A stretch of 12,304 bases of DNA, taken from positions 1 through 12,304 of the forward strand of contig JAEZGC010000172.1 of assembly GCA_023437345.1 (NCBI GenBank), read 5' to 3'. The first letter of the stretch is position 1; every line of letters starts with the position of its first letter. The notes below the pieces were generated by a model, which searched no databases, had not been told where the DNA came from, and was given only the letters and a program-made list of their open reading frames with translations. The DNA comes from Actinomycetes bacterium (GTDB lineage Bacteria > Actinomycetota > Actinomycetes > Propionibacteriales > Propionibacteriaceae). Position numbers and translations under genes: made by a program. Positions 5,206-12,304 of this stretch are shown here, in pieces.

Positions 5206-7641
5206 CTAGGGGTGGTAGCGGGAGCCGAGGGCGGCGATCGGTTGGCCGGCCGGTGTGCCGGAGCCGTCGCGGCGGGCGTCAGGTTCGGGCAGGTCGATGG
5301 GGGAGCCGCTGGCGGCGGCGGCCACCGCGGGCTCGGGGCCCACCCACGCCAGCACGAGGGTGTCCTCGCCCTTCAGGAAGCGGTGGCAGCGGACCCCGCC
5401 GGTGGCGCGTCCCTTCCCGGGGAACTCGGCGAACCGGGTCACCTTGACCGTGCCGGCCTCGGTTCCGGGCAGCGCGCTGGACGAGCCGGCCACCGACACC
5501 ACGACAGCGTCGTCGGCGGCGCAGGCACCGAAGAAGACCACCCGGGCGCCGGGGGAGAGCTTGATGCCGGCGATCCCGCCCCCGGAGCGACCCTGCGGCC
5601 GGACCCCGGCGGACGGGAAGCGCAGCAGCTGGGCGTCGGAGGTGACGAAGACGAGGTCGTCAAGGTCGTGCGGCAGCTCGACGGCACCGACGACGCTGTC
5701 CCCGTCGTCGAGCCGGATCACCTCCCAGGCGTCCTTGGACAGCAGCTCGGGCGTGACCCGCTTCACGACCCCCGCGGCGGTCCCCAGCGCCCAGCCGAAG
5801 GTGTCCGGCGACAGGCTGGTGAGCGCAAGGATCCGCTCGCCCGGCTGCAGGTCGACGAGTTCGCCGGCCAGCGAGCCGCCCTTCAGGTTGGGCGCGGTGG
5901 CGGTGACCGGAACCGACGGCAGGTCGATGGCCTGGCAGCGGATCAGCCGGCCGGCGGTGGTCAGCGCGCCGAACTCGCCCCGCGCTGTCGTCTGGGCGGT
6001 GGAGACCACCACATCGTGCACTGCGCGAGGCCCCGAACTCGGCAGCGGCTCGGCGGTGTCGGCGCGGGCCAGCAGCCCTGCCGAGGACAGCAGCACCCAG
6101 CACGGGTCGTCAGCCACCTCCAGCGACGCGGCAGCAGCCTTCACCGGGGCGCCGGCCGATTCCAGCAGCACGGTCCGCCGCGGCGTGCCGTGGGTGCGCG
6201 CCACCTCGTCCAGCTCGGCGGCGACCACCTCGCGCTGCCGCTCGGGGCTGTCCAGGATGGCCTGGAGGTCGGCGATGGTGTTCAGCAGCTGCTCGCGCTC
6301 GGCCTCGAGCTCAATCCTGCTGAACTTCGTCAACCGGCGCAGCTGCATGTCGAGGATGTAGTTGGTCTGCGTCTCGGTCAGCTCGAACGCCTCCATCAGC
6401 CGGGCACGGGCCTGGGCGGCGTCCTCGGAGCTGCGGATGATGGCGATCACGTCGTCGATGTCGACGATCGCGATCAGCAGGCCGTCGACCAGGTGCAGCC
6501 GGTCGGACGCCTTGCCGAGCCGGAAGGCGGAGCGGCGCCGAATCACCTCGAGGCGGTGCTCGAGGTAGACCTCCAGCATCTCCTTCAGGCTCAACGTGGC
6601 CGGCTGGCCGTTGACCAGGGCCACCGCATTGATCCCGAACGAGTCCTCCAGCTTGGTCAGCCGGTAGAGCTGCTCCAGCAGCGCCTCGGGGTTGATGCCG
6701 TTCTTGACCTCGATGACCAGCCGGGTGCCGTTGGCCAGGTCGGTGAGGTCCTTGATGTCGCTGATGCCGGTGAGCTTCTTGCTCTGCACCAGGGTCTTGA
6801 CCTGCTCCATGATGCGCTCTGGTCCCACCATGTACGGCAGCTCGGTGACCACGATGCCCTTGCGGCGGGGGTGCACCTGCTCGATCCGAGCGCTCGCCCT
6901 GACCCTGAAGATGCCACGCCCGGTGGTGTAGGCCTCCCGGATCCCGTCCAGTCCGATGATCTTCCCGCCGGCCGGCAGATCGGGACCGGGGATGAACCGC
7001 ATCAGGTCGTCGACCCCGGCGTCGGGATGGCGCAGCAGGTGCTTGCAGGCCTGCACGGTCTCGACGAGGTTGTGCGGCGGGATGTTTGTCGCCATCCCGA
7101 CAGCGATGCCTGTGGTGCCGTTGACCAGCAGGTTGGGATACGCCGCCGGCATCACCACCGGCTCGGTCTCCTCGCCGTCGTAGTTGGGACGGAAGTCGAC
7201 GGTGTCCTCGGCCAGGCCTGCCGTCATCGCCACCGCTGCAGGGGCCATCCGGCACTCGGTGTACCGCATCGCGGCCGGCCCTGAATCGAGCGAGCCGAAG
7301 TTGCCGTGGCCGTCCACCACCGGCAGCCGCATCGCCCACGGCTGGCCGAGCCGCACCAGGGCGTCGTAGATCGCCGAGTCGCCGTGCGGGTGCAGCTTGC
7401 CCATCACCTGGCCCACCACGCGGGCGCACTTGACGTGCGAGGCGTCAGGACGGATCCGCATGTCGTCCATGGTGTAGAGGATGCGGCGCTGCACCGGCTT
7501 GAGGCCGTCGCGGGCGTCCGGCAGCGCACGGGAGTAGATCACCGAGTAGGCGTACTCCAGGTAGCTGGTCTCCATCTCCTCGGACACGTCGATGTCGACT
7601 ATCCGTTCGGCCACCTCGTCGTCGGTGGGCGGCTTGGCCAT
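5206..7641 (-). CDS. parC: Type IIA DNA topoisomerase subunit A (topoisomerase IV ParC-like)
   Basis: The 811-aa breakage-reunion subunit forms the transient protein-DNA bridge with its catalytic tyrosine. The N-terminal domain shows SRALPDARDGLKPVQRRILY (37-56) and HPHGDSAIYD (84-93), whose S89 and D93 match the quinolone-contact Ser and Asp of E. coli GyrA. AAMRYTE (123-129) gives R126 and catalytic Y127. A tower and coiled-coil region follows (for example LEAEREQLLNTIADLQAIL). The C-terminal domain contains QGRSGGG (683-689), a degenerate GyrA-box; a true gyrase has QRRGGKG, so a decatenase is more likely than a supercoiling enzyme. AGGAG lies 8 nt before the ATG. The 87-nt gap to the upstream App1-like gene contains no TA dinucleotide and hence no TANNNT promoter, so cotranscription is likely. 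Confidence 0.95.
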   Translation of the reverse strand: MAKPPTDDEVAERIVDIDVSEEMETSYLEYAYSVIYSRALPDARDGLKPVQRRILYTMDDMRIRPDASHVKCARVVGQVMGKLHPHGDSAIYDALVRLGQPWAMRLPVVDGHGNFGSLDSGPAAMRYTECRMAPAAVAMTAGLAEDTVDFRPNYDGEETEPVVMPAAYPNLLVNGTTGIAVGMATNIPPHNLVETVQACKHLLRHPDAGVDDLMRFIPGPDLPAGGKIIGLDGIREAYTTGRGIFRVRASARIEQVHPRRKGIVVTELPYMVGPERIMEQVKTLVQSKKLTGISDIKDLTDLANGTRLVIEVKNGINPEALLEQLYRLTKLEDSFGINAVALVNGQPATLSLKEMLEVYLEHRLEVIRRRSAFRLGKASDRLHLVDGLLIAIVDIDDVIAIIRSSEDAAQARARLMEAFELTETQTNYILDMQLRRLTKFSRIELEAEREQLLNTIADLQAILDSPERQREVVAAELDEVARTHGTPRRTVLLESAGAPVKAAAASLEVADDPCWVLLSSAGLLARADTAEPLPSSGPRAVHDVVVSTAQTTARGEFGALTTAGRLIRCQAIDLPSVPVTATAPNLKGGSLAGELVDLQPGERILALTSLSPDTFGWALGTAAGVVKRVTPELLSKDAWEVIRLDDGDSVVGAVELPHDLDDLVFVTSDAQLLRFPSAGVRPQGRSGGGIAGIKLSPGARVVFFGACAADDAVVVSVAGSSSALPGTEAGTVKVTRFAEFPGKGRATGGVRCHRFLKGEDTLVLAWVGPEPAVAAAASGSPIDLPEPDARRDGSGTPAGQPIAALGSRYHP

Positions 7642-7728
7642 GTTCTCATCTCCTCGCGGCCCCGGCGGGGCGCCTCGATTCTGCCGCAGCGAGCACCGCC
7701 GCAGGGCCGGGACTCGCCCGGTCGTGGG

Positions 7729-8766
7729 TCAGGACAGCTCGGGCAGGTCGCGCAGCCGGGTGAGCAGCCCGCGGCCGTCGGGGGCGTAGTGGACCGGGAC
7801 GTCGGACGGCGGCGCGTCGTCATCCTCCTGCAGCGAGGTGGTGGTGCCGTGCGCCAGCACCTGCTCGGTGGGCGACAGCTGCCGGATCGCTATCGCCCGG
7901 ACATTGTCCGGGGCCACCGCGGCGAACTCGGTGTAGATCGTGGGGTCGTGCTGGCCGTCGTCGCCGACCAGCAGCCAGCTGATGCTGGGGAAGTCGCGGG
8001 TCAGCTGCAGCAGCGACTCCCGCTTGTGCTGCAGGCCGGAACGGAACCAGCCGGTGTTGGTCGGGCCCCAGTCGGTCATCAGCATGGCGCCGGCGGGATA
8101 GGCGTGCCGCTTCAGGAACCGGGACAGGAACGGGTGGGTGTTCCACGCCCCGGTGGACAGGTACACCAGCGGGGAACCCGGGTGCGCGGCCAGCAGGTCG
8201 GTGTAGAGCCGGGCCATCCCCGGCACCGCCTGGCGGGCCGACTCGTCGCGGATGAAGCTGTTCCAGAAGGCGATCAGGGGGCGCGGCAGCAGCGTGGTGA
8301 TCACCGTGTCGTCGATGTCCGACACGATGCCGAAGGTCACCGCGTCGTCCACCACCTGCACCGGCGCGAGCGCCTTCTTCGACTGGGCGCTGCGGATCTC
8401 GATGCTCTGCCAGCCCGGTTCGAGGCCGTGGTCGCGGATCCGCAGGTCGATGTACCCGCCACGGTCGGTGACCGCGTTGATCACCCGTGCGCCGACCCGG
8501 ACGGTGATCGGCACCCGCACGCAGGGGGCGGTCACGAAGTTGCGGAAGCCGCGTCGCTTGACGAACTCGCGGGTCGCCTTGCGCAACGGGGTGCGGGCCC
8601 GGCGCGGCATCAGCACCACCCGCCCCAGCACCCTGATCGACGCACCTGTGCCGTAGCCGGTGTAGCAGATCACGTGCTCGCGCCAGCCCAGCGCCCGCCA
8701 CAGTCGCTCGCCGATGCGGTCGACCACTTCCTCCATCCGGGCGGCGATGAACGGTCGGGTGCTCAC
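7729..8766 (-). CDS. App1/DUF2183-family phosphatase (HAD-like, phosphatidate phosphatase-type domain)
   Basis: This 345-aa protein carries a C-terminal catalytic domain like that of yeast phosphatidate phosphatase App1. Motif I is SDIDDTV (D150, D152, T154). STGAWN (204-209) gives the motif II Ser/Thr. K248 in QHKRE fits motif III, and VGDDGQHDP (267-275) gives the motif IV acids. The N-terminal half (35-110) looks like the beta-rich domain usual in bacterial members. The likely reaction is Mg2+-dependent dephosphorylation of a lipid or other phosphomonoester; the bacterial substrate is unproven. No signal peptide is seen. The GTG start at 8766 lacks a Shine-Dalgarno sequence but has TACTCT 7 nt before it. 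An internal ATG at 8736 is a weaker alternative. It heads the minus-strand series leading into parC. Confidence 0.87.
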   Translation of the reverse strand: MSTRPFIAARMEEVVDRIGERLWRALGWREHVICYTGYGTGASIRVLGRVVLMPRRARTPLRKATREFVKRRGFRNFVTAPCVRVPITVRVGARVINAVTDRGGYIDLRIRDHGLEPGWQSIEIRSAQSKKALAPVQVVDDAVTFGIVSDIDDTVITTLLPRPLIAFWNSFIRDESARQAVPGMARLYTDLLAAHPGSPLVYLSTGAWNTHPFLSRFLKRHAYPAGAMLMTDWGPTNTGWFRSGLQHKRESLLQLTRDFPSISWLLVGDDGQHDPTIYTEFAAVAPDNVRAIAIRQLSPTEQVLAHGTTTSLQEDDDAPPSDVPVHYAPDGRGLLTRLRDLPELS

Positions 8767-8773
8767 GGGCGAC

Positions 8774-8779
8774 AGAGTA
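8774..8779 (-). promoter_or_regulatory. Candidate -10 element TACTCT for a leaderless App1-like mRNA
   Basis: TACTCT on the minus strand ends 7 nt before the GTG at 8766, the same spacing as at the parE and S9 peptidase starts. There is no Shine-Dalgarno sequence. It may drive the whole App1-like/parC series. Confidence 0.5.
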
Positions 8780-8793
8780 TGCGATCAGCTCGC

Positions 8794-8813
8794 GACCGGC
8801 GACGGCGCCGGTC
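8794..8813. repeat. Inverted repeat in the divergent App1-like/DUF5998 promoter region, candidate operator
   Basis: GACCGGCG (8794-8801) and CGCCGGTC (8806-8813) are perfect complements around ACGG. The repeat covers about -28 to -47 relative to the proposed App1-like start, where a -35 box would lie, and is 43 nt before the DUF5998 start. It could bind a regulator controlling both directions. An 8-bp GGAATTCC palindrome follows at 8815-8822, probably by chance. Confidence 0.4.
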
Positions 8814-8855
8814 CGGAATTCCCCTCGCGCGCGGTGGGCGTGGAAAGATGGCGCA

Positions 8856-9440
8856 ATGAGCCCACGACCCGGTCTGGCGCTACCCGCGTCGCTCATCGAG
8901 GAGATCCGCGACTGCGGCTACTTCCCCGAGCTGATCGCGGACGCCATCTCGCTGGCGCGCGGAGCCGAACCGGTGGAGGCGCACCTCGTCCACCACGAGG
9001 CGACCTTCAGCCAGGAGGAGATCCAGCGCCACCTGACAGTCCTCATCCTCACCCCCACCCGGCTGGTGGTAGGCCACACCGACGAGAACGCCGCCCCCGG
9101 CGAGCCGATGCGGGCGATCACCACGACCGAGTCCGTGCCGGTCGCCGGACTGCGCTCGGTGGCGCTCAGCCAGGTCGTCGACCACCCCGAGTCCTATGGC
9201 ACGCGCAAGTCGAAGGTGGTGGAGGCGTGGCTGACCATCGGGTGGGGCACGACCCGACGGATCGAGCTCGAGCCGGCGCAGTGCGGCGACCCCAACTGCG
9301 AGGCCGACCACGGCTACTCGGGAGACCTGGCCGCCGACGACCTGACGGTGCGGATCAGCGCGACTGCCGACGGAGAGGCGAAGGTGCGTGAGCTGGTCGA
9401 GTTCGCTACGACATTGCAGATAGCCTCCGGCACCCGATGA
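8856..9440 (+). CDS. DUF5998-family protein of unknown function
   Basis: This 194-aa actinobacterial protein has no known activity. An N-terminal helix pair (LPASLIEEIRDCGYFPELIADAI) leads into a beta-rich middle (HLTVLILTPTRLVVGHTDE, 59-77; VVEAWLTIGWGTTRRIEL, 121-138). This alternation recalls bacterial PH-like domains, which is an inference. CGDPNCEADHGY (143-154) offers C143, C148 and H152 as possible metal or redox ligands. The C-terminal helix ends the fold. No signal peptide or membrane segment is seen. The ATG has GGAAAG 8 nt upstream. The stop overlaps the next ATG by 4 nt (ATGA at 9437-9440), so the two products are translationally coupled and may act together. Confidence 0.83.
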   Translation: MSPRPGLALPASLIEEIRDCGYFPELIADAISLARGAEPVEAHLVHHEATFSQEEIQRHLTVLILTPTRLVVGHTDENAAPGEPMRAITTTESVPVAGLRSVALSQVVDHPESYGTRKSKVVEAWLTIGWGTTRRIELEPAQCGDPNCEADHGYSGDLAADDLTVRISATADGEAKVRELVEFATTLQIASGTR

Positions 9441-10558
9441 CCGACCCGGTCATCCCCGCGTACGGCAGCCGGACGCTGGCCGACCTGCTGCCCAGTATCG
9501 GCTCCCACCTGGGGCTGCCCGGCTCCGGCGACCGGCTGGGCCTGCCCGGCGCGGACCGCTACGTGGTGCTGCTGGTGGACGGCCTGGGGTGGGAACAGCG
9601 TGAGCACTGGGCCGGTGCCGCCCCCTTTCTGGCGGGTCTTGCCGAGTCGGGCCGCTCCATCACCTCGGGGGTGCCCAGCACCACCGCGACCAGCATCACC
9701 AGCCTCGGCACCGGGCTCACCCCCGGGGAGCACGGGGTCGCAGGCTACGCGTTCCGCTACCCGCCGACCGGGCGGGTGCTCAACACCCTGCAGTGGCCCG
9801 CCGACGTCCACGGCCTCGACGTCCAGCCGCAGCTGACCTACCTGGAACGGCTGGCCGGCGCGGGGGTGCGGACGGCCTCGGTGGGGCCGGCCCGGTTCGC
9901 CGGCAGCGGGCTGACGACTGTCGCGCTGCGCGACCCCAACTTCCTGGGCGTCACCGATGAGGACGACCACCCGACCCGGATCGAGCTCGCCGCCGGGGCG
10001 TCGGCTGGCGGCGACCAGTCGGTGGTCTATGTCTACGAACGCTCGCTGGACCACACCGGCCACAGCCACGGCGTCGGGTCGGACGCCTGGCTGGCCGCGT
10101 TGGGGCGGTGCGACGACTTCGCCAGTGCGCTGCGCGCCGCGCTGCCGTCCGACACCACGCTCGTCGTCACCGGCGACCACGGCATGGTGAACGTCCCTGG
10201 GAACGCCCGGCTGGTGGTCGAGGACGAGCCCGCCCTGCTGGCCGGCGTGGAGAGCTTCGCCGGCGAGGGCAGGCTGCGGCAGCTGTACGCCCGGCGGGGT
10301 CGCGCCTCGGACGTCCTGCAGCGCTGGCGGGACCGGCTCGCAGGCCAGGCGTGGGTGGTGTCGCGGGACGAGGCCTTCGCCGCCGGCTGGTTCGGCCCGG
10401 CCAACCCGCGGGTGGCCGACAGGTTCGGCGACGTCCTGGTGGCGATGCACGGCCCGGGCGCGGTGATGAGCCGCCGGCTGCCCAAGGAGCTCAGCCTGGT
10501 CGGCATGCACGGCTCGCTGACCGCCGCCGAGATGTCTGTCCCGTTGCTGGTGTGCTGA
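9437..10558 (+). CDS. Alkaline-phosphatase-superfamily phosphodiesterase (nucleotide pyrophosphatase type)
   Basis: The 373-aa protein contains the two-metal site of NPP-type phosphodiesterases. Residues visible in order: D48 in LLVDGLGW, probable nucleophile T83 in GVPSTTATS, D205 and H209 in SLDHTGHSHG, D247-H248 in VTGDHGM, and H358 in GMHGS. All expected zinc ligands appear present, so it should be active on nucleotide diphosphates, dinucleotides or other phosphodiesters; the substrate is undetermined. There is no signal peptide, unlike secreted relatives, which suggests an intracellular substrate. It overlaps the DUF5998 gene by 4 nt and precedes thymidine kinase by 10 nt, which places it in a possible nucleotide-salvage unit. 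Confidence 0.88.
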   Translation: MTDPVIPAYGSRTLADLLPSIGSHLGLPGSGDRLGLPGADRYVVLLVDGLGWEQREHWAGAAPFLAGLAESGRSITSGVPSTTATSITSLGTGLTPGEHGVAGYAFRYPPTGRVLNTLQWPADVHGLDVQPQLTYLERLAGAGVRTASVGPARFAGSGLTTVALRDPNFLGVTDEDDHPTRIELAAGASAGGDQSVVYVYERSLDHTGHSHGVGSDAWLAALGRCDDFASALRAALPSDTTLVVTGDHGMVNVPGNARLVVEDEPALLAGVESFAGEGRLRQLYARRGRASDVLQRWRDRLAGQAWVVSRDEAFAAGWFGPANPRVADRFGDVLVAMHGPGAVMSRRLPKELSLVGMHGSLTAAEMSVPLLVC

Positions 10559-10563
10559 GGAGG
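10558..10563 (+). promoter_or_regulatory. Consensus ribosome binding site AGGAGG of thymidine kinase
   Basis: AGGAGG begins on the last base of the upstream stop codon and sits 5 nt before the GTG at 10569. It is the strongest Shine-Dalgarno sequence in the window and supports translation of tdk from a shared mRNA. Confidence 0.7.
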
Positions 10564-10568
10564 ACGCC

Positions 10569-11213
10569 GTGGCCCAGCTCATCTTCTTCACCGGACCCAT
10601 GGACTCCGGCAAGTCGACCCTCGCCCTGCAGGTCGCCTACACGGAGACCAGGGCGGGCCGGGCGGGTCGACTGTTCACCCGGGGCGACCGGGCCGGCGAA
10701 GCCACCATCACGTCGCGGATCGGGCTGTCGGCCGCGGCTGTCGAGGTCGATCCCGGCTTCGACTTCTGGGACTACCTGGTGGCGGAGCTGAGCGGTGGCC
10801 AGCGGGTCGACTTCCTGGTCTGCGACGAGACCCAGTTCTATACCGCTGCCCACATCGACCAGCTGGCGCGGATCGCCGACGAACTCGGCATCGAGGTGTT
10901 CTGCTTCGGCATCCTGAGCGACTTCAGGACCGAGCTGTTCCCGGCCACCCGACGGCTGGTCGAGCTGTGCGACCGGATGGAGATGGCGCAGGTCAGGCCG
11001 CGGTGCTGGTGCGGCGCGGTGGCCACCCACAATGCGCGGATCGTCAATGGGGCGATGGTGGTCGAGGGCGACCAGATGGTGGTCGGCGACACCGGTGCGC
11101 CCCAGGCCGAGGTGTCCTACCAGGTGCTGTGCCGTCGCCACCACCGCCAGCGCCTGATCGCCCGGGTCGCCGGGGTGGATGCGACCCCCGATCCGCTGCC
11201 GTTCGGCGAGTAG
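10569..11213 (+). CDS. tdk: Thymidine kinase, type II
   Basis: The 214-aa cytosolic enzyme phosphorylates thymidine to dTMP with ATP for pyrimidine salvage. GPMDSGKST (9-17) is the P-loop. VCDETQFY provides the Walker B Asp and catalytic Glu (DEAQ-like). DFRTELFP is the conserved segment after the central strand. The C-terminal zinc and lasso region shows CWCGAVATHNAR and GDTGAP...YQVLCRRH, supplying Cys/His ligands. The length is typical of bacterial homotetrameric TK. The GTG is fixed by AGGAGG 5 nt upstream. It follows the phosphodiesterase gene by 10 nt and is probably cotranscribed from the DUF5998 promoter. The DETQ variant of DEAQ is mild. Confidence 0.95.
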   Translation: MAQLIFFTGPMDSGKSTLALQVAYTETRAGRAGRLFTRGDRAGEATITSRIGLSAAAVEVDPGFDFWDYLVAELSGGQRVDFLVCDETQFYTAAHIDQLARIADELGIEVFCFGILSDFRTELFPATRRLVELCDRMEMAQVRPRCWCGAVATHNARIVNGAMVVEGDQMVVGDTGAPQAEVSYQVLCRRHHRQRLIARVAGVDATPDPLPFGE

Positions 11214-11239
11214 CGCCCCGGCCGTGGTCCGGTGACTCC

Positions 11240-11245
11240 TAGCAT
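11240..11245 (+). promoter_or_regulatory. Candidate -10 element TAGCAT for a leaderless membrane-protein mRNA
   Basis: TAGCAT fits TANNNT and ends 6 nt before the ATG at 11252. No Shine-Dalgarno sequence is present. The 38-nt gap after thymidine kinase is otherwise plain, so this gene may have its own promoter rather than rely on the upstream unit. Confidence 0.45.
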
Positions 11246-11251
11246 GTCGGC

Positions 11252-12304
11252 ATGACCGCCGCACCACCCGCCCCTGCCCGCGCGCCCCTCGGCCTGGGGG
11301 AGGTGCTGTCGGAGTCGTTGGGGATCCTGCGCCGCCGGCCCGGCCTGGCCCTCGGCATCAGCGCCGTCCCTGCTGTGGTGTCGCTGGCAGTCTCGCTGCT
11401 GCTGCTCGCCATGATGGCGGCGAGCTGGTTGCCGCTGCTGCTGGCGGCGATGAGCGGCGACCTCAGCCCGCTGGGCGGGGCCGTGGCCACCTGGCTGCTG
11501 GTCGGTCTGCTGGGCGGCGTGGTCGCCGGGCTGGCGCAGCTGTGGGCGGTCGGGGCGTTGACTGTGCTTGCCCGCGAGACGCTGCACGGGCGGCGTCCGG
11601 GCTTCGCCGAGCTGCGGACCGCCCTGCGCGGCTACCTGGGCCGCGCCCTGCCGGTGGCGCTGCTGGGGATCGTGGCCTACCTGGCCGCCCTGGCGGTGAT
11701 CCTTGTGCCGATGCTGCCCGGGCTGCTGGGCGCCCTCGGCGGCAACCCCGACAACGACGCCCTGGCGGGCGGGGTGCTGCTGTCGATGCTGCTGATGTTC
11801 CCCGTGATGCTGGCGATGGTCGTGGTGGTGGTGCGCCTTGCCTACCTGATGCCGGTCCTGACCGTCGAGGCGCAGCCCGGCCTCGCTGCCCTGCGGCGGG
11901 CGTGGCAGCTGACTGCCGGGCTGTTCTGGCGGACCTTCGGGTACCTGGCTGTCGCCTACCTCCTGGTGATGGCGGCTTCGATGGTGCTGGGCACCGTCGG
12001 GCAGGTCGGCAGCGTCGTGGCGATTCCCGACGCGGACCAGGCGAACCCGCTCGACCCGGAGTTTCTGGCCACGCTCGGGTGGGCGATGCTGGTGCCGCTG
12101 GTGGCCCAGGTCGTACTGCAGCTCGTCTCTGCGCCGTTCCTTCAGGCGGTGGTCACCGTGATGTGGGCCGACCGGGTCGGCGACCTGCCGGCCGGGCTCG
12201 GGTCGCGTCCGATGGCGTGGGGGCCGGCTGCCGGGCCGCAGTTCCACCAGCCGACAGCGCCGTACGGCCCTGCCACGCAGCCGCCGCCGTCCGCTCCGCA
12301 CGGG
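11252..12304 (+). CDS. Polytopic membrane protein, GPDPase-membrane-domain-like, cut by the right edge
   Basis: The frame is open for 351 codons and runs off the window with no stop. After a Pro/Ala-rich N-terminus and LGLGEVLSESLGILRRRPG, about six hydrophobic segments lie near residues 33-67, 78-105, 131-160, 172-203, 228-256 and 272-304. The segment LAALRRAWQLTAGLFWRTFGY (211-231) is typical of membrane proteins related to the glycerophosphodiester phosphodiesterase membrane domain. From residue 320 on, a Pro/Gln/Gly/Ala-rich tail begins (QPTAPYGPATQPPPSAPHG), presumably cytoplasmic and continuing beyond the edge. No catalytic motif is visible; role unknown. The start lacks a Shine-Dalgarno sequence and has TAGCAT 6 nt before it. 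Confidence 0.75.
   Translation, partial: MTAAPPAPARAPLGLGEVLSESLGILRRRPGLALGISAVPAVVSLAVSLLLLAMMAASWLPLLLAAMSGDLSPLGGAVATWLLVGLLGGVVAGLAQLWAVGALTVLARETLHGRRPGFAELRTALRGYLGRALPVALLGIVAYLAALAVILVPMLPGLLGALGGNPDNDALAGGVLLSMLLMFPVMLAMVVVVVRLAYLMPVLTVEAQPGLAALRRAWQLTAGLFWRTFGYLAVAYLLVMAASMVLGTVGQVGSVVAIPDADQANPLDPEFLATLGWAMLVPLVAQVVLQLVSAPFLQAVVTVMWADRVGDLPAGLGSRPMAWGPAAGPQFHQPTAPYGPATQPPPSAPHG

Noticed and set aside
5212..7284. A 690-codon open frame on the plus strand opposite parC
   Set aside because: It is antisense to a clearly conserved gene, its translation is low-complexity Gly/Arg/His/Gln-rich text with no recognisable motif, and such long shadows are normal in high-GC coding DNA.
7306..8859. 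A 517-codon plus-strand frame opposite the start of parC and the App1-like gene
   Set aside because: It spans two real genes and their spacer, has no family resemblance, and shows the Gly/Arg/His/Val-rich composition of an antisense shadow.
11244..11255. A mini-ORF (ATG TCG GCA TGA) whose stop overlaps the membrane-protein ATG
   Set aside because: If the mRNA is leaderless, as TAGCAT suggests, the mini-ORF is not transcribed, and three codons occur easily by chance.
11117..12301. A 394-codon minus-strand frame opposite tdk and the membrane protein
   Set aside because: The translation is Gln/His/Arg/Pro-rich, as expected when Leu/Ala/Val-rich membrane codons are read in reverse. The plus-strand frame has six coherent hydrophobic segments.
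1..12304. Search for a mobile element, phage, CRISPR, defence or secondary-metabolite system
   Set aside because: No transposase, integrase, recombinase, repeat array, toxin-antitoxin pair, or carrier-protein or synthase gene is visible. All genes fit conserved actinobacterial chromosome with even codon use.

Overview
The window is a high-GC, gene-dense stretch of a chromosome from an actinobacterium, possibly a member of the Propionibacteriales. The taxonomic inference rests on base composition, GTG starts, the actinobacteria-type split ParE/ParC pair, and small families (DUF7455, DUF5998) that I know only from Actinobacteria. It reads as conserved housekeeping chromosome. I see no transposase, integrase, phage gene, CRISPR array, tRNA or rRNA, and no clearly novel multi-gene system.

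Layout from left to right. The 5' end of an S9-family peptidase gene leaves the left edge on the minus strand (1-439). It is followed by a strong inverted repeat (466-496) and a 63-aa zinc-ribbon protein (510-701, minus). A divergent intergenic region (702-895) leads into parE (896-2971, plus), the ATPase/Toprim subunit of a second type IIA topoisomerase, which is coupled to a GNAT acetyltransferase (2975-3505). Converging on these is a minus-strand series read from 8766 down to 3525: an App1/DUF2183-type phosphatase, parC (the DNA-cleaving topoisomerase subunit), an endonuclease/exonuclease/phosphatase-fold protein and a beta-carbonic anhydrase. From 8856 rightward on the plus strand come a DUF5998 protein, an alkaline-phosphatase-superfamily phosphodiesterase (4-nt overlap), a type II thymidine kinase, and a six-helix membrane protein cut by the right edge.

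ParE and ParC together would form a topoisomerase IV-like decatenase. They sit about 2.2 kb apart in convergent orientation, with three unrelated genes between their coding ends. The plus-strand trio on the right (DUF5998, phosphodiesterase, thymidine kinase) looks like one transcription unit, with a nucleotide-salvage enzyme at its end.

The most interesting signals are small. ParE departs from consensus in two catalytic motifs: the ATPase G1 box reads DRARG instead of DxGxG, and the Toprim motif reads EGNSA instead of EGDSA, which is the same Asp-to-Asn change known from quinolone-resistant GyrB/ParE mutants. A perfect 16-bp palindrome covers the parE start codon. Five of the twelve gene starts have a TANNNT hexamer 6-7 nt before the start codon, a pattern suggesting leaderless mRNAs.
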